In this document: piece by piece, positions 43,799 through 53,400 of the stretch
Layout: every line of letters begins with the position of its first letter
How positions within the stretch are numbered: the first letter of the stretch is position 1
DNA from: an uncultured Clostridia bacterium
GTDB lineage: Bacteria > Bacillota > Clostridia > Christensenellales > Aristaeellaceae
Direction of reading: 5' to 3'
Length of the DNA stretch: 64,000 bases
Assembly (NCBI GenBank): GCA_934636105.1
Contig: CAKTZR010000003.1
Span: 62,001-126,000 of the forward strand
The notes under the pieces: generated by a model
The model's database searches: none
What the model was told of the DNA's origin: nothing
What the model saw: the letters and a program-made list of their open reading frames with translations, nothing else
Translations under genes and position numbers: made by a program

Positions 43799-43853
43799 CC
43801 GGCGGCTTCTGCGTCTAATACAGTAGAAAGACCTACACAGGGAGGGAAACAAT

Positions 43854-44321
43854 ATGCTGTCGTTTGCCGCGCTTTCCATCAACCGCTTTTTCACCCCTGC
43901 GCCGAGGGCTCAACGGGAGACGCCCGGCAGCCGCACGGCGACCCTGCGCGCGCTTTCCGATCTGGGGGAGAGCGTCGCGTCCAGCGTACACGCCATCTAT
44001 GCGCAAAGCCGCCTGTATCTGTGCGTGGCGATGCAGCCCAAGCCCGAAGCGCTCAGCGCCCAAAAGCTGGCGGATAAAAAGGCCGCTGCCGGGCATTTTG
44101 ACGTGGATGAAAACTGGAGCGCGGCGGAGGTCAATGCGCGCTGGGGCAAGCGCGCCGTGTTAACGGATGGCAGCGGGCGCGTGCTGGATGGCGCGGTGCT
44201 GGGCGCAAGGGGCATGACGGACGTGGGCGCGCGGGAGGTTTTCTTCGAGTTCAACGCGCTGGATCATTACCCGGAGACGATGTATCTGGGCGTGGGAGAA
44301 GCAAGGGTCAGAGTGAAATAA
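43854..44321 (+). CDS. Hypothetical protein (155 aa)
   Basis: A soluble 155-residue protein without signal peptide, starting MLSFAALSINRFFTPAPRAQ. The N-terminal half is basic and helical, the C-terminal half beta-rich (GKRAVLTDGSGRVLDGAVLG, VFFEFNALDHYPETMYLGVG). GGGAGGG lies 7 bases before the ATG, and a strong terminator follows, so it is a monocistronic gene. No family recognised. Confidence 0.7.
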   Translation: MLSFAALSINRFFTPAPRAQRETPGSRTATLRALSDLGESVASSVHAIYAQSRLYLCVAMQPKPEALSAQKLADKKAAAGHFDVDENWSAAEVNARWGKRAVLTDGSGRVLDGAVLGARGMTDVGAREVFFEFNALDHYPETMYLGVGEARVRVK

Positions 44322-44330
44322 AAAAATAAA

Positions 44331-44372
44331 CGAACGCGCCGCGCAGATTGACCTGCACGGCGCGTTCGTTTT
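44331..44372 (+). terminator. Strong intrinsic terminator
   Basis: Perfect 11-bp stem CGAACGCGCCG/CGGCGCGTTCG followed by TTTT. Preceded by an A-rich stretch, so it may also work for transcripts from the opposite strand. Confidence 0.85.
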
Positions 44373-44458
44373 ACGAAGGAGAGAGAGGGGGATAATCGGA
44401 GGATGAATCTATGTAAAAGGGTTAAACCCTGTTGGACAAAGGAAAGCTTGTCGATACT

Positions 44459-45028
44459 TTAAGCAGCGAGAGCGTCCAGGCCGATGACCTGTGCGATCAT
44501 ATCCATTGCGCCTTCAAGGGTCATCTCGCCGCGGCGCGCCATCATCAAAATGCCGTAGAGCGCAACGCCGGTCAGGCGCTTGGCGTCCTTTTCATCGCGG
44601 CCGCTTTCACGCAGCGCCTGCGCGGTCATCTTTTCCAGCGCCGGGCCCATATGCGCATACACGCGGTCGCACATATCGGTATACAGCGCGGCATGCTGCG
44701 GCAGGCAGAGGTCGGCGGTCAGCGGCGCGGTGAAGCACTCGTGCCAGACCTCCGGGTGCATCAGCTTGGCGAATTTCTCGCGCGCCGTGCCCTCGCCGTC
44801 GGCAATCTGTTCGGCCAGCGTGCCCAGGTAGCTGCAATAGCCCTCGACGACGGCTTTCACCATATCGTCCTTGGTGGTGAAGTAATAATAGAACAGCCCC
44901 TTGGCGACGTCCACGGCGGAAACAATTTCCGATACGGAGGTTCTCACAAAGCCCTGCTGGGCGAACAGCTTTGCCGCGGCGGCCACCATTTCCGCCTTGC
45001 GTTCTTCCGGTTTCTTGACGACTCGCAT
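44459..45028 (-). CDS. TetR/AcrR-family transcriptional regulator
   Basis: A 189-residue regulator: helix-turn-helix in TSVSEIVSAVDVAKGLFYYY followed by FTTKDDMVKAV, then a helical ligand domain with several Cys and His residues (HECFTAPLTADLCLPQH). No adjacent divergent partner exists, so its target is not obvious. Ribosome binding site GGAGG lies 8 bases upstream; a good promoter lies at 45137-45165. Confidence 0.88.
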   Translation of the reverse strand: MRVVKKPEERKAEMVAAAAKLFAQQGFVRTSVSEIVSAVDVAKGLFYYYFTTKDDMVKAVVEGYCSYLGTLAEQIADGEGTAREKFAKLMHPEVWHECFTAPLTADLCLPQHAALYTDMCDRVYAHMGPALEKMTAQALRESGRDEKDAKRLTGVALYGILMMARRGEMTLEGAMDMIAQVIGLDALAA

Positions 45029-45136
45029 CGCGTATTCCTCCTTGCACCATGCTCCGCCTTGTCTTGCGGGCCGTGGTTTCTTTTGATGGCGTTATTCTAT
45101 CAGCGCCGCGCGGTCTGCGCAACAGCAAAGCGCCCA

Positions 45137-45165
45137 ATGATACGCGAAGCGGTTCCAAATGTCAA
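45137..45165 (-). promoter_or_regulatory. Sigma-70-type promoter of the second tetR gene
   Basis: Minus strand TTGACA, 17 bases, TATCAT. Predicted start near 45130, giving a leader of about 100 bases. Confidence 0.7.
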
Positions 45166-45208
45166 TTTCTGCGATTTATCTTACAGTATGAGATATTATG
45201 GCGTTCAA

Positions 45209-45246
45209 AAAAATCCATCCTTTCCAACAGGAAAGGATGGATTTTT
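45209..45246. terminator. Perfect bidirectional terminator after tldE
   Basis: A 17-bp perfect stem (AAAAATCCATCCTTTCC and its complement) with a four-base AACA loop, ending in T runs on both strands. Lies 9 bases past the tldE stop. Confidence 0.9.
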
Positions 45247-45254
45247 GAAGCGGT

Positions 45255-46580
45255 TTACGCGCCCGCAACGCTCAGACTCTTGACCAGCACGGAAGGCGAA
45301 CCGATGGGCGAAGCCTCAAACAGCAGGTCGCCGCCCACGTCGGTGATATCCTTGAGCAGCTGATAGAAGTTGCCGGCGACGGTGAATTCCTCCACGGCGC
45401 GGGCAATTTTGCCGCCCTTGATTTCAAACCCGCGGGAGAGCAGCGAGAAATCGCCGCTGACGGGGTTTGCGCCCGCGTGCAGACCGGTGACTTCCGTCAG
45501 ATACAGGCCGTCGCCGAGGTTGGCGAGCAGCTCCTCCTGCGTCAGCGTGCCGGGCTTAAAGAACAGGTTTGTCGGTGCGACCTGACCCGCGCCCGCGGCG
45601 TTGCCGGTCGTTCGAACGCCGGCTTTTTTGGCGGTCTTGCGGTTGTGCAGCAGGGTTTTGAGCACGCCGTTTTCAATGATGTGCTTGGTATGGGTGGCCG
45701 CACCCTCGCGGTCAAACGGGCAGCTGGCCAGGCCCATGGGCATCAGCGGATCGTCCGTCAGCGTCACGGATGCGCTGGCGATGGTTTCGCCCTCGCGCCC
45801 GGCGAGGAGGGAAAGCCCCTTCTGCACGTTATCCGCGGAGAACACGCCGCAGAACGTGGCGAGCAGATCGGCCATCGCTGTGTTCTTGATGACGACAGGA
45901 TATGCGCCGCTCTTCATGCGCCCCGCTTCCAGCTTCATCAGCGCTTCGCGCGTGCAGCTTTCGGCCAGCTCTCCGGCGTCGAGCGCATCCAGCCCATAAC
46001 CCCAGCGGATTTCATAATCCGTGGCGGCATGCTCGCCGTCGCGGGCGACGGTGTTCGCCATGGCGTAGATCATGTTGCTGTGGTGGGAGAGATCCAGCCC
46101 CAGCGTGTTTTTAAGGGTGAAGGTCTCCTCGCCGGAGGCCACGGTGCAGGTATCCGGCGTGAGACGCGGATCGTCGCTTTGCAGCTTCGCGTCAATTTCG
46201 CGCGCCAGCGCGATTTTCTGTTCGGCGGTGATCGCGGTCACGGCCTGCGAATCGTTGCAGACGGAAGCATAGCTGTCGTCCGGCGGCAGAATGTCGTCCT
46301 GCTCGTCGGTTTCAATCAGTGCGGCGCTCTCCAAAACGCCCTGAATCAGCAAGGGGATGCTCTCCTCGGTGAGCGCCTGCGTGCTGGCCGTGCCGATGCG
46401 GCCGTTCACCCGGCCGCGCAGGGTCAGCCCCGCGCGCTCGCTGACCTGATAATCCTCCAGTTCGCCGCGGCGAACGCGCACGCGGAAGGAGTCGCTCTGG
46501 GAGCAGGCGGCTTCCGCCGGGGCGATGCCCGCCGCCTGCGCGGCGGCGAAAAGACGAGTGACAAATGTATTGAGTTCCAT
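45255..46580 (-). CDS. tldE: TldE/PmbA-family metalloprotease subunit
   Basis: A 441-residue protein of the PmbA/TldE family, the non-zinc partner of TldD. Family blocks include FRVRVRRGELEDYQVSERAG near the N-terminus and GVRTTGNAAGAG and GDFSLLSRGFEIKGGKIARA near the C-terminus. In E. coli TldD/TldE together degrade unfolded peptides, mature microcin B17 and act on CcdA. The ATG at 46580 follows GAGGA; the gap from tldD is 11 bases, so both are on one transcript ending at the terminator downstream. Confidence 0.9.
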   Translation of the reverse strand: MELNTFVTRLFAAAQAAGIAPAEAACSQSDSFRVRVRRGELEDYQVSERAGLTLRGRVNGRIGTASTQALTEESIPLLIQGVLESAALIETDEQDDILPPDDSYASVCNDSQAVTAITAEQKIALAREIDAKLQSDDPRLTPDTCTVASGEETFTLKNTLGLDLSHHSNMIYAMANTVARDGEHAATDYEIRWGYGLDALDAGELAESCTREALMKLEAGRMKSGAYPVVIKNTAMADLLATFCGVFSADNVQKGLSLLAGREGETIASASVTLTDDPLMPMGLASCPFDREGAATHTKHIIENGVLKTLLHNRKTAKKAGVRTTGNAAGAGQVAPTNLFFKPGTLTQEELLANLGDGLYLTEVTGLHAGANPVSGDFSLLSRGFEIKGGKIARAVEEFTVAGNFYQLLKDITDVGGDLLFEASPIGSPSVLVKSLSVAGA

Positions 46581-46591
46581 GGCTTTGTTCC

Positions 46592-47977
46592 TCACTTTCC
46601 GCCGACCGTCAGGCTGCTGACGCGGATGGTCGGCTGGCCGACGTTGGTCGGCACGCTGCCGCTGAGCGAGCCGCACATGCCCTGGCCCATTGTCATGTGC
46701 TGGCCGACGCGGTCGATGCGCATCAAAATCTGTTCGCCCTTGCCGATCAGGGACGCGCCGCGCACCGGGGAGACGATTTTGCCGTCGCGCACGAGGTAGC
46801 CCTCCTGCACGGCGAAGTTAAATTCGCCCGTCGCCGGATTGACGCTGCCGCCGCCCATCTGCGCGGCATACAGGCCGTCGCCCATGGTGCGGATCATTTC
46901 CTCCTCGTCGTCGTGGCCGGGGGCGATGAAGGTGTTGCGCATGCGGCTGGTTGGCGCATAGGTGTAGTTTTCGCGGCGGGCGCTTCCGGTCGGAGCCATG
47001 CCCATCTTGCGGCCGTTGAGCCTGTCCACCATATAGTTGCGCAGAATGCCGTTTTCAATCAGCACCAGGCGCGTGGTCGGCGTGCCCTCGTCGTCGATGT
47101 TTTCGCTGCCCCATTCGTTGGGCATGGTGCCGTCGTCGATGGCGGTGACGCAGGGCGCGGCAATCTGCTGGCCCAGCTTGCCCGCGAACACGGACAGACC
47201 CGGCGCGACGCTGGTCGCTTCCAGCGCGTGGCCGCAGGCTTCGTGGAAGATGACGCCGCCGAAGCCGCCCGCGATGACGACCGGCATTTCGCCCGCCGCG
47301 CAGTAGGGCGCGGTGAGCATCGTGACGGCGGACTGCGCCGCGTCATGGCCGGCCTTTTCGGGATCGACGCGGGAATCAAACAGCTCGAAGCCCATCAGTG
47401 CGCCGGGATTGCGCGTGCCGGTCTGGTTCTCCTTGCCGTCGCTGGCGACGGCGGAGCAGAGCAGGCGGGTGTATACGCGCGTGTCGCCGGTATACAGGCC
47501 CTCGCTGTTGGCGATGAGCACATGCTGCTCGCGGGAGAGCAGTCCGGCGGAAACCTGCACGATGCTGGGGGAGACGGCGCGGGCCGCCCTGTCCGCCTTG
47601 CGCAGAATCTCCGCGCGGCGGGAAGCCTCCACGGAGAGGAATGGCGTTTTGACCGGGTGGATATCCGGGTTGGCGCGCTCGGCAAGCTTGATATCGCCCA
47701 CGGACTTGGGCGTGTCGGTCACGGCTGCCGCCGCGCGATCCGCCGCGCGAAGCAGGCCGATTTCGCTCACGTCGCAGGTGTAGACGTAGATGGAGCGCAG
47801 GCCGTCATAGACGCGCACGCCCGCGCCATACGGCCGGGAAAGCGCCGCGTTTTCGATGCGGCTGTCGCGCAGGGACATGGAAAAGTTTCGGGAATCCTCA
47901 ATAAAAATTTCGGCGAACGTGCCGCCGCGCGACAAGGCGCGGGCGAGGACATGCTCGCAAACAGATGATGAGATCAT
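46592..47977 (-). CDS. tldD: TldD-family zinc metalloprotease subunit
   Basis: A 461-residue protein with the zinc motif HEACGH (about 244-249, within FHEACGHALEATSVAPG). Other blocks are FAEIFIEDSRNFSMSLRDSR at the N-terminus and a C-terminal GQGMCGSLSGSVPTNVGQP. It forms the catalytic half of the TldD/TldE peptidase. ATG at 47977 with AAGGAGG; a promoter lies 49 bases upstream. Confidence 0.92.
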   Translation of the reverse strand: MISSSVCEHVLARALSRGGTFAEIFIEDSRNFSMSLRDSRIENAALSRPYGAGVRVYDGLRSIYVYTCDVSEIGLLRAADRAAAAVTDTPKSVGDIKLAERANPDIHPVKTPFLSVEASRRAEILRKADRAARAVSPSIVQVSAGLLSREQHVLIANSEGLYTGDTRVYTRLLCSAVASDGKENQTGTRNPGALMGFELFDSRVDPEKAGHDAAQSAVTMLTAPYCAAGEMPVVIAGGFGGVIFHEACGHALEATSVAPGLSVFAGKLGQQIAAPCVTAIDDGTMPNEWGSENIDDEGTPTTRLVLIENGILRNYMVDRLNGRKMGMAPTGSARRENYTYAPTSRMRNTFIAPGHDDEEEMIRTMGDGLYAAQMGGGSVNPATGEFNFAVQEGYLVRDGKIVSPVRGASLIGKGEQILMRIDRVGQHMTMGQGMCGSLSGSVPTNVGQPTIRVSSLTVGGK

Positions 47978-48025
47978 CGGCTTCCTCCTTGAAAGCGGCG
48001 TCAGCGCCGCTTGGTGTCTATTCTT

Positions 48026-48054
48026 AGTATACGCTATCGGACGGAAAATGTAAA
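48026..48054 (-). promoter_or_regulatory. Promoter of tldD-tldE
   Basis: Minus strand TTTACA, 17 bases, TATACT. Predicted start near 48019, 42 bases before the tldD ATG. Confidence 0.7.
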
Positions 48055-48108
48055 CTGACCCGTGGACAGGTTTCGCGGGGATAAAATCAATAAACGGCGC
48101 AAAACCCC

Positions 48109-48137
48109 TTGCGGGAGTTTCGCTTTGCGTGTAGAAT
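48109..48137 (+). promoter_or_regulatory. Promoter of the 150-aa gene and parAB
   Basis: TTGCGG, 17 bases, TAGAAT. Predicted start near 48144, leaving a leader of about 57 bases. Confidence 0.6.
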
Positions 48138-48200
48138 AGTATACAGGATATGATGGAATGGGTATGCAAATGACGCCGATCAACGGGGGGAGGGAAGCGT

Positions 48201-48653
48201 ATGCCCGGCAGGCTTGACCAGATTGAAGGCATGCTGAAGGCGCATTTGGGAAGCGCGCTGCTTGCCGCATGCCCGGATTTGGTGTATACGGTTTCCGGCA
48301 TTCTGTTTCGGTTTCTGCGCACGGCCGACAGCCTGCCCGCGCTTTGGCGGCAGCTGGATTCCACGCTGTTTAACACGGTGTTTCAGGCGACCGGGGGCCG
48401 GATGCGCGTGACGCTCGACGACGGGAGGAGCATTCTCGCCACGGGCGAAATGCTGCGCGATCTGGCAGACCGCCTGCTGGCGCTGGCTTATCACCGCATG
48501 GACGTCAGCCCGACGCTGACGGACGCGCTTTACGATCTTTCCCGCGCGGGTTCGTTTGCCGCGATGCGCGAGCTGGCTTCGCGCTTCCCGATGGATGAAA
48601 ACGAGCGCGCGTGGATTATGCAGATGCTCGCGGAAAACGGGCAGACGGAATAA
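48201..48653 (+). CDS. Conserved-looking helical protein upstream of parA (150 aa)
   Basis: A 150-residue, almost wholly helical, soluble protein starting MPGRLDQIEGMLKAHLGSAL, with arginine-rich and leucine-rich segments (ADRLLALAYHRMDVSPTLTD). GGGAGGG lies six bases before the ATG. It is 14 bases before parA with no terminator, so it is co-transcribed with the chromosome-segregation genes. I do not recognise the family. Confidence 0.7.
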   Translation: MPGRLDQIEGMLKAHLGSALLAACPDLVYTVSGILFRFLRTADSLPALWRQLDSTLFNTVFQATGGRMRVTLDDGRSILATGEMLRDLADRLLALAYHRMDVSPTLTDALYDLSRAGSFAAMRELASRFPMDENERAWIMQMLAENGQTE

Positions 48654-48667
48654 TTTTGGGGGATATC

Positions 48668-49426
48668 ATGGCTAAAATCATCGCAATCACGAACCAGAAA
48701 GGCGGCGTCGGCAAGACGACCACCAGCGTCAACCTGTCCGCCTGCGTGGCTGCCGAGGGCAGACGCGTGCTGGTGGTGGACGCAGACCCGCAGGGCAACA
48801 CGTCAAGCGGTTTGGGCGTGCGCGTGAAGGAGAAGACCCCCACGGTGTACGAGGTTATGGCCGGAGAAACGCCGATTGAGCAGGCGATTTGCAAGACGGC
48901 CGTCAAGGGCCTGATGGTGCTCCCGGCGGATATTCGGCTGGCGGGTGCGGAAATCGAACTGGCCAATATGGAACACCGCGAGCGCGTGATCGCCGATATG
49001 CTGGAGGGCGTGAAGGCGCAGTTTGATTATATCTTCATCGACTGTCCGCCGTCGCTGGGCATGATTACGCTCAACGCGCTCTGCGCGGCGGACGGCGTGC
49101 TGATTCCGATTCAGTGCGAATATTTCGCGCTGGAGGGCGTGAGCGCGCTGATGGGCACGGTGCAGAAGGTGCAGAAGATGAACCGCCGCCTCGCCATCGA
49201 GGGCGTTGTGTTGACGATGCTCGACGCGCGTACCAATCTGGGCGTGCAGGTCGCGCAGGAAGTGCGCAAGGTTTTCAAAAATAAGGTTTATCAGACTGTC
49301 ATTCCGCGCAACGTGCGTCTGGGCGAAGCGCCCAGCCACGGCCTGCCGATCAGCCTCTATGACCCGCGCTCCCTCGGCGCGCAGAGCTATCAGCAGCTTG
49401 CCAAAGAGTTTTTGGCGAGAGAATAA
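48668..49426 (+). CDS. parA: Chromosome-partitioning ATPase ParA/Soj
   Basis: A 252-residue ParA with deviant Walker A KGGVGKTTTS (11-20), Walker A' DADPQGNTSSG and Walker B FIDCPPSLG. No N-terminal helix-turn-helix, so it is the short chromosomal (Soj) type. With ParB it moves replication origins and modulates DnaA. Followed after 18 bases by parB. Confidence 0.95.
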   Translation: MAKIIAITNQKGGVGKTTTSVNLSACVAAEGRRVLVVDADPQGNTSSGLGVRVKEKTPTVYEVMAGETPIEQAICKTAVKGLMVLPADIRLAGAEIELANMEHRERVIADMLEGVKAQFDYIFIDCPPSLGMITLNALCAADGVLIPIQCEYFALEGVSALMGTVQKVQKMNRRLAIEGVVLTMLDARTNLGVQVAQEVRKVFKNKVYQTVIPRNVRLGEAPSHGLPISLYDPRSLGAQSYQQLAKEFLARE

Positions 49427-49444
49427 AGAAAGGCAAGAACCGTC

Positions 49445-50329
49445 ATGGCGAAGAAAATGGGATTGGGCAGGGGCCTGAGCGCCATCCTGCCGGATGTGGA
49501 AGAAGTGGTGGAATCCGTCGATCAGGTGAGCGAGAGCGCAACGCCCGTGCCTGCCGACGCTGTGGCGGAAATCCCGGTCGGGGATATCGATCCGAACCGC
49601 AATCAGCCGCGCAAAAAATTCGACGACGACGCGCTGCTTGCGCTGGCCGAGTCCATTCGCCATAACGGCGTGATCTCTCCGATCCTCGTTGCGCGGGACA
49701 ATGGCCGCTATACCATCATTGCGGGCGAGCGCCGCTGGCGCGCCGCAAGGCTGGCGAACCTTTCGACCATCCCGGCCATCGTGCGCGAATGGGACGATAT
49801 CAAGCGGCAGGAGGCTGCTCTGGTGGAGAATATCCAGCGCGAAGACCTCAACGCCATCGAAGAAGCGCAAGGCATCAGCCGCCTGATGAACGAATGCGCG
49901 TTGACGCAGGAGGCCGTTGCCGAGCGCCTGGGCCGCAGCCGCAGCGCCGTTGCCAACATCCTGCGCCTGCTCAACCTGCCTGCAAGGATTCAATCCGCCG
50001 TCATCGACGGCGCGCTTTCCGCCGGACATGCGCGCGTGCTGGCGGGCATCGAGGACAGCGAACTGCAGGGCGCGTTGTTCGCCAAAACCATGCAGTTCGG
50101 CTGGTCGGTGCGCCAGCTTGAAGCCGCTGCCAAGAATGCCCAGACTGAAAAGAAGGAAAAGCCCGCCAAGCTGCCGCTTCCGATTGAATATGAGGAGCTG
50201 ACCGAGCGCCTGCGCACCGCGACGGGCCTGAAGGTCAAGCTGGAGGGCACGCAGGAGAAGGGCAAAATCACCCTGCAATATACCAGCGAGGAAGAACTGC
50301 AAAGGCTCTGGGAGTGGATGGAGCGATAA
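49445..50329 (+). CDS. parB: Chromosome-partitioning protein ParB/Spo0J
   Basis: A 294-residue ParB. The N-terminus (KKMGLGRGLSAIL) is the ParA-stimulating peptide, GERRWRAAR (94-102) is the CTP-binding/spreading motif, and a helix-turn-helix (LTQEAVAERLGRSRSAVANI) reads parS. A C-terminal dimer domain follows. No TGTTTCACGTGAAACA-like parS site was noticed in the window. Confidence 0.95.
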   Translation: MAKKMGLGRGLSAILPDVEEVVESVDQVSESATPVPADAVAEIPVGDIDPNRNQPRKKFDDDALLALAESIRHNGVISPILVARDNGRYTIIAGERRWRAARLANLSTIPAIVREWDDIKRQEAALVENIQREDLNAIEEAQGISRLMNECALTQEAVAERLGRSRSAVANILRLLNLPARIQSAVIDGALSAGHARVLAGIEDSELQGALFAKTMQFGWSVRQLEAAAKNAQTEKKEKPAKLPLPIEYEELTERLRTATGLKVKLEGTQEKGKITLQYTSEEELQRLWEWMER

Positions 50330-50360
50330 GGCAAAACGCTGCATTTTTGAAATTAATTTA

Positions 50361-50400
50361 AAAAGGCCGCGATCGGTGAAAACCGAAAGCGGTCTTTTTT
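50361..50400 (+). terminator. Intrinsic terminator of parAB
   Basis: Nested hairpin: outer GGCCGC/GCGGTC and inner TCGGT/ACCGA, then six T. Also preceded by AAAAA, so it may serve the convergent lacZ transcript. Confidence 0.85.
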
Positions 50401-50407
50401 GTGTGCG

Positions 50408-53400
50408 TCAAATCCCCTTAAAGCTGAACGTGAACGACAAGGGCTTCTTCACATCGATCAAATGCTCGTCGTGCGTCCTTGCGCCCCAGCTGTCGTCGCC
50501 GCCCACGCCCATCTGCTGCATGCTGGCGCGGATGACGGTGTAATGAATCGGCGGCAGCTCGTAGTCGTGCATGGCGTTTTCCAGCTCGTGCGGCGTATAC
50601 GGCAGGGCGGAAAACTCCATCGCGTCGCCCGTGAAGCGCAGGCCGCGGCCGCGGTGATCCGTGACCTCCGCCCAGCGCACGCCCGTGCGGTTGCCGCATT
50701 CCTGCGGGACGAGATACTTGGACATGTTGTCCTTTGCGGTTGTTTTGAAAATGCCCAGCCGCGCGCCCTCGCGGCGATCCACATAGTTTTCACTCGGGCC
50801 ATAGCCGTAATAGCGAATCTGGTCATAGTCCGCGTCCATCTTGAGCAGCACGCCAAGTTCCGGCATGTCGCCTAAGCCCTCGACGGGGTCGTAATCCAGC
50901 GTCACGTCAACCTGTCCGCACGGATGCACGGTGTAGGTCAGCGCGGTCTGTCCGTCGGGATGGGTGCACAGGCCGTAGACATAGCGGATGGAAACCGAAC
51001 CGTCCGCATTTTCTGTTGCGGCGGGATGCGCGTTGAGCTTGGCCAGCTCCGGCGTGGCGTTCGTTGCGGCATACATCGAGGCGATTTTCCACTGGGCGTA
51101 ACGCTGGGGCATGCTGCTGCCGCAGTCGTTATCGACCGGGGCGCGCCAGAAATTGGGGCGCGGAATGGATTTGAGCATCTCTTTGCCTCCCCAGCGGTAG
51201 CTGGTCAGGCCGCCCTTGAGATCGCCGAAAAGCACGCTGAAATGCTCGCCGTGTACGCCGGTGTTAAAATCGCCGCGGACGACGCGGAGCGGCGCGTATC
51301 GCTCGCACTTCGGCGCCTCCTCAACCCGATAAACGCCCTGCGCAAACGCAATTTCATAGCCGCGCTGCGCCCACGGGGTATCTTCTTTCAGGCGGAAGGA
51401 GAGCGTCACCGTATATTCGCCGCCGCGCGTCTGTCGGTCAAACGGCAGGGCGTATTCGCGGCTTTCCATCGGCGGTACGTCGGTTTCAAGCGGAGCGGCG
51501 GCGACGGTTTCACCATTGCGCGCCAGAATCGCCACGCAGTCAAACGCGCTCGTGCTTGTAAACATGGCGCGGTTGGTGACGATAGCCTTTGTATCCGTGA
51601 CCTCGGCGATCATGTTTTGATAGTTATATTTGACGGCCTGCATCTTCGGGCTTTCTTCGCCGTTGCCGTAGACGATGCCGTTGCCGCAGAAGTTATAGTC
51701 GGTCGGGCGGTCGTCAAAGTCGCCGCCGTAAGCAAAGGTTTCGCTGCCGTAACGGTCCTTCGTGCGGATGGACTGATCGATGAAATCCCAGATGAATCCG
51801 CCCTGATAGAGCGGTTCCTCGTAGGCGTATTCGGTGTAGTCGCTCATTGCGCCGCAGGAATTACCCATCGCATGCGTATATTCGCACATGATGAACGGGC
51901 GTTCCCGGTGCTCGGCGAGGTATTTCCGAATGCCGACGACCGGGGTATACATCTGGCTCTCCATGTCGCTGGTGTCGTTGTGGCGCCGGTCATGGAAAAT
52001 GCCCTCATAATGGACAAGGCGCGTGTCATCCAGCCGATGAAAGAGCTTGCTCATTTCATAGATCACGTCGCCGCCGAAGGACTCGTTGCCGCAGCTCCAG
52101 ATGAGGATGCAGGCGTGGTTTTTGTCGCGCTGGAACATCGAATTGACGCGGTCGAGCATCATCGGTGCCCACTCCATGCGATTGCCGGGCAGAGCGCAGG
52201 AAAGATCCCGCTTACCGCGTTCGATGGTCTCCCAAATGCCGTGCGTTTCCATGTTGGTTTCATCGATGACGTACAGGCCCAGTTCGTCGCACAGGGCATA
52301 GAGCGCGCTGGGGTTGGGATAATGGCACGTGCGCACGGCGTTGATGTTGTTGCGCTTCATCGTCAGCAGATCGCGGCGCAGGGTCTCTATCGGTACGGCG
52401 CGGCCGCTGTCGGTGCAGAAATCATGGCGGTTCACGCCCTTGAACACGATTCGACGGCCGTTGAGGTGCATCATGCCGTTTTTCATTTCGAACCTGCGGA
52501 AGCCGACGCGCTCACGGATGACTTCAAGCACATGGCCGTCTGCGCCGCGCACGGTCAGCAGCAGATCATAGAGATACGGCGATTCGCTGCTCCAGAGCTT
52601 CGGCGCTTTGACCGGAAGCTGCAAGCCAAACGACGCTTCGGCCGGATGCTCAGCGGATGCGACGGGTTTGCCGTCGTCGGTCAATTCAAACGAGACGCTG
52701 CACGCGCTGACGGAATCATCCAGCGTCATCCGCACGGAAAGATCGAGCGTTGCGTCGGTATAGTGGTCGTCCAGAAGCGTTTTGATGTGGAGATCGGCGA
52801 CATGCGCCTTGGAAATGGCGTAAAGATATACGTCGCGGAACAGGCCGGACATGCGCATGAAATCCTGATCCTCAAGCCAGCTGCCCGCGCTCCAGCGCTC
52901 CACGCGGCAGGCGAGTTTGTTTTCGCCGTCGATGAGGTATTCGGTCAGCTCGAACTCACTGGGCGTGAAGGAATCGCCCGAAAAGCCGATGTAATGGCCG
53001 TTGAGCCACACGGCGATGCAGCTTTCCGCGCCCTGAAAGGAGACGAAGACGCGCTGTCCGGCCATCTGTTCCGGCACAAAGAACGTCTTGATGTAGCAGG
53101 CGACGGGGTTGTATTCCGTCGGGATTTCGCCGATAGCGACGTCCTGATAGCCGTCCCATGGATATTGCACGTTGGCATACTGCGGCGCGCCGTATCCTTC
53201 CATCTGGATGTGCGCCGGAACGCGGATATCCGCCCAGCCGCGGCTGTCGTAATCCGCCGCTTCAAAGCTGGGGATCACCTGTCCGGCGTTCAGCGCGTGA
53301 TGGAATTTCCAAAGGCCGTTCAGAGAATGGCGCAGGCTGGTTTCGCCGATGCGCAGTTCCTCCATGCTGGCGTAAGCGATGTGGTCGGAGTGCGCGGCAA

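Noticed and set aside
48500..50400. parS site near parAB
   Set aside because: No TGTTTCACGTGAAACA-like 16-mer was noticed by eye; an exact search is needed to exclude degenerate sites.
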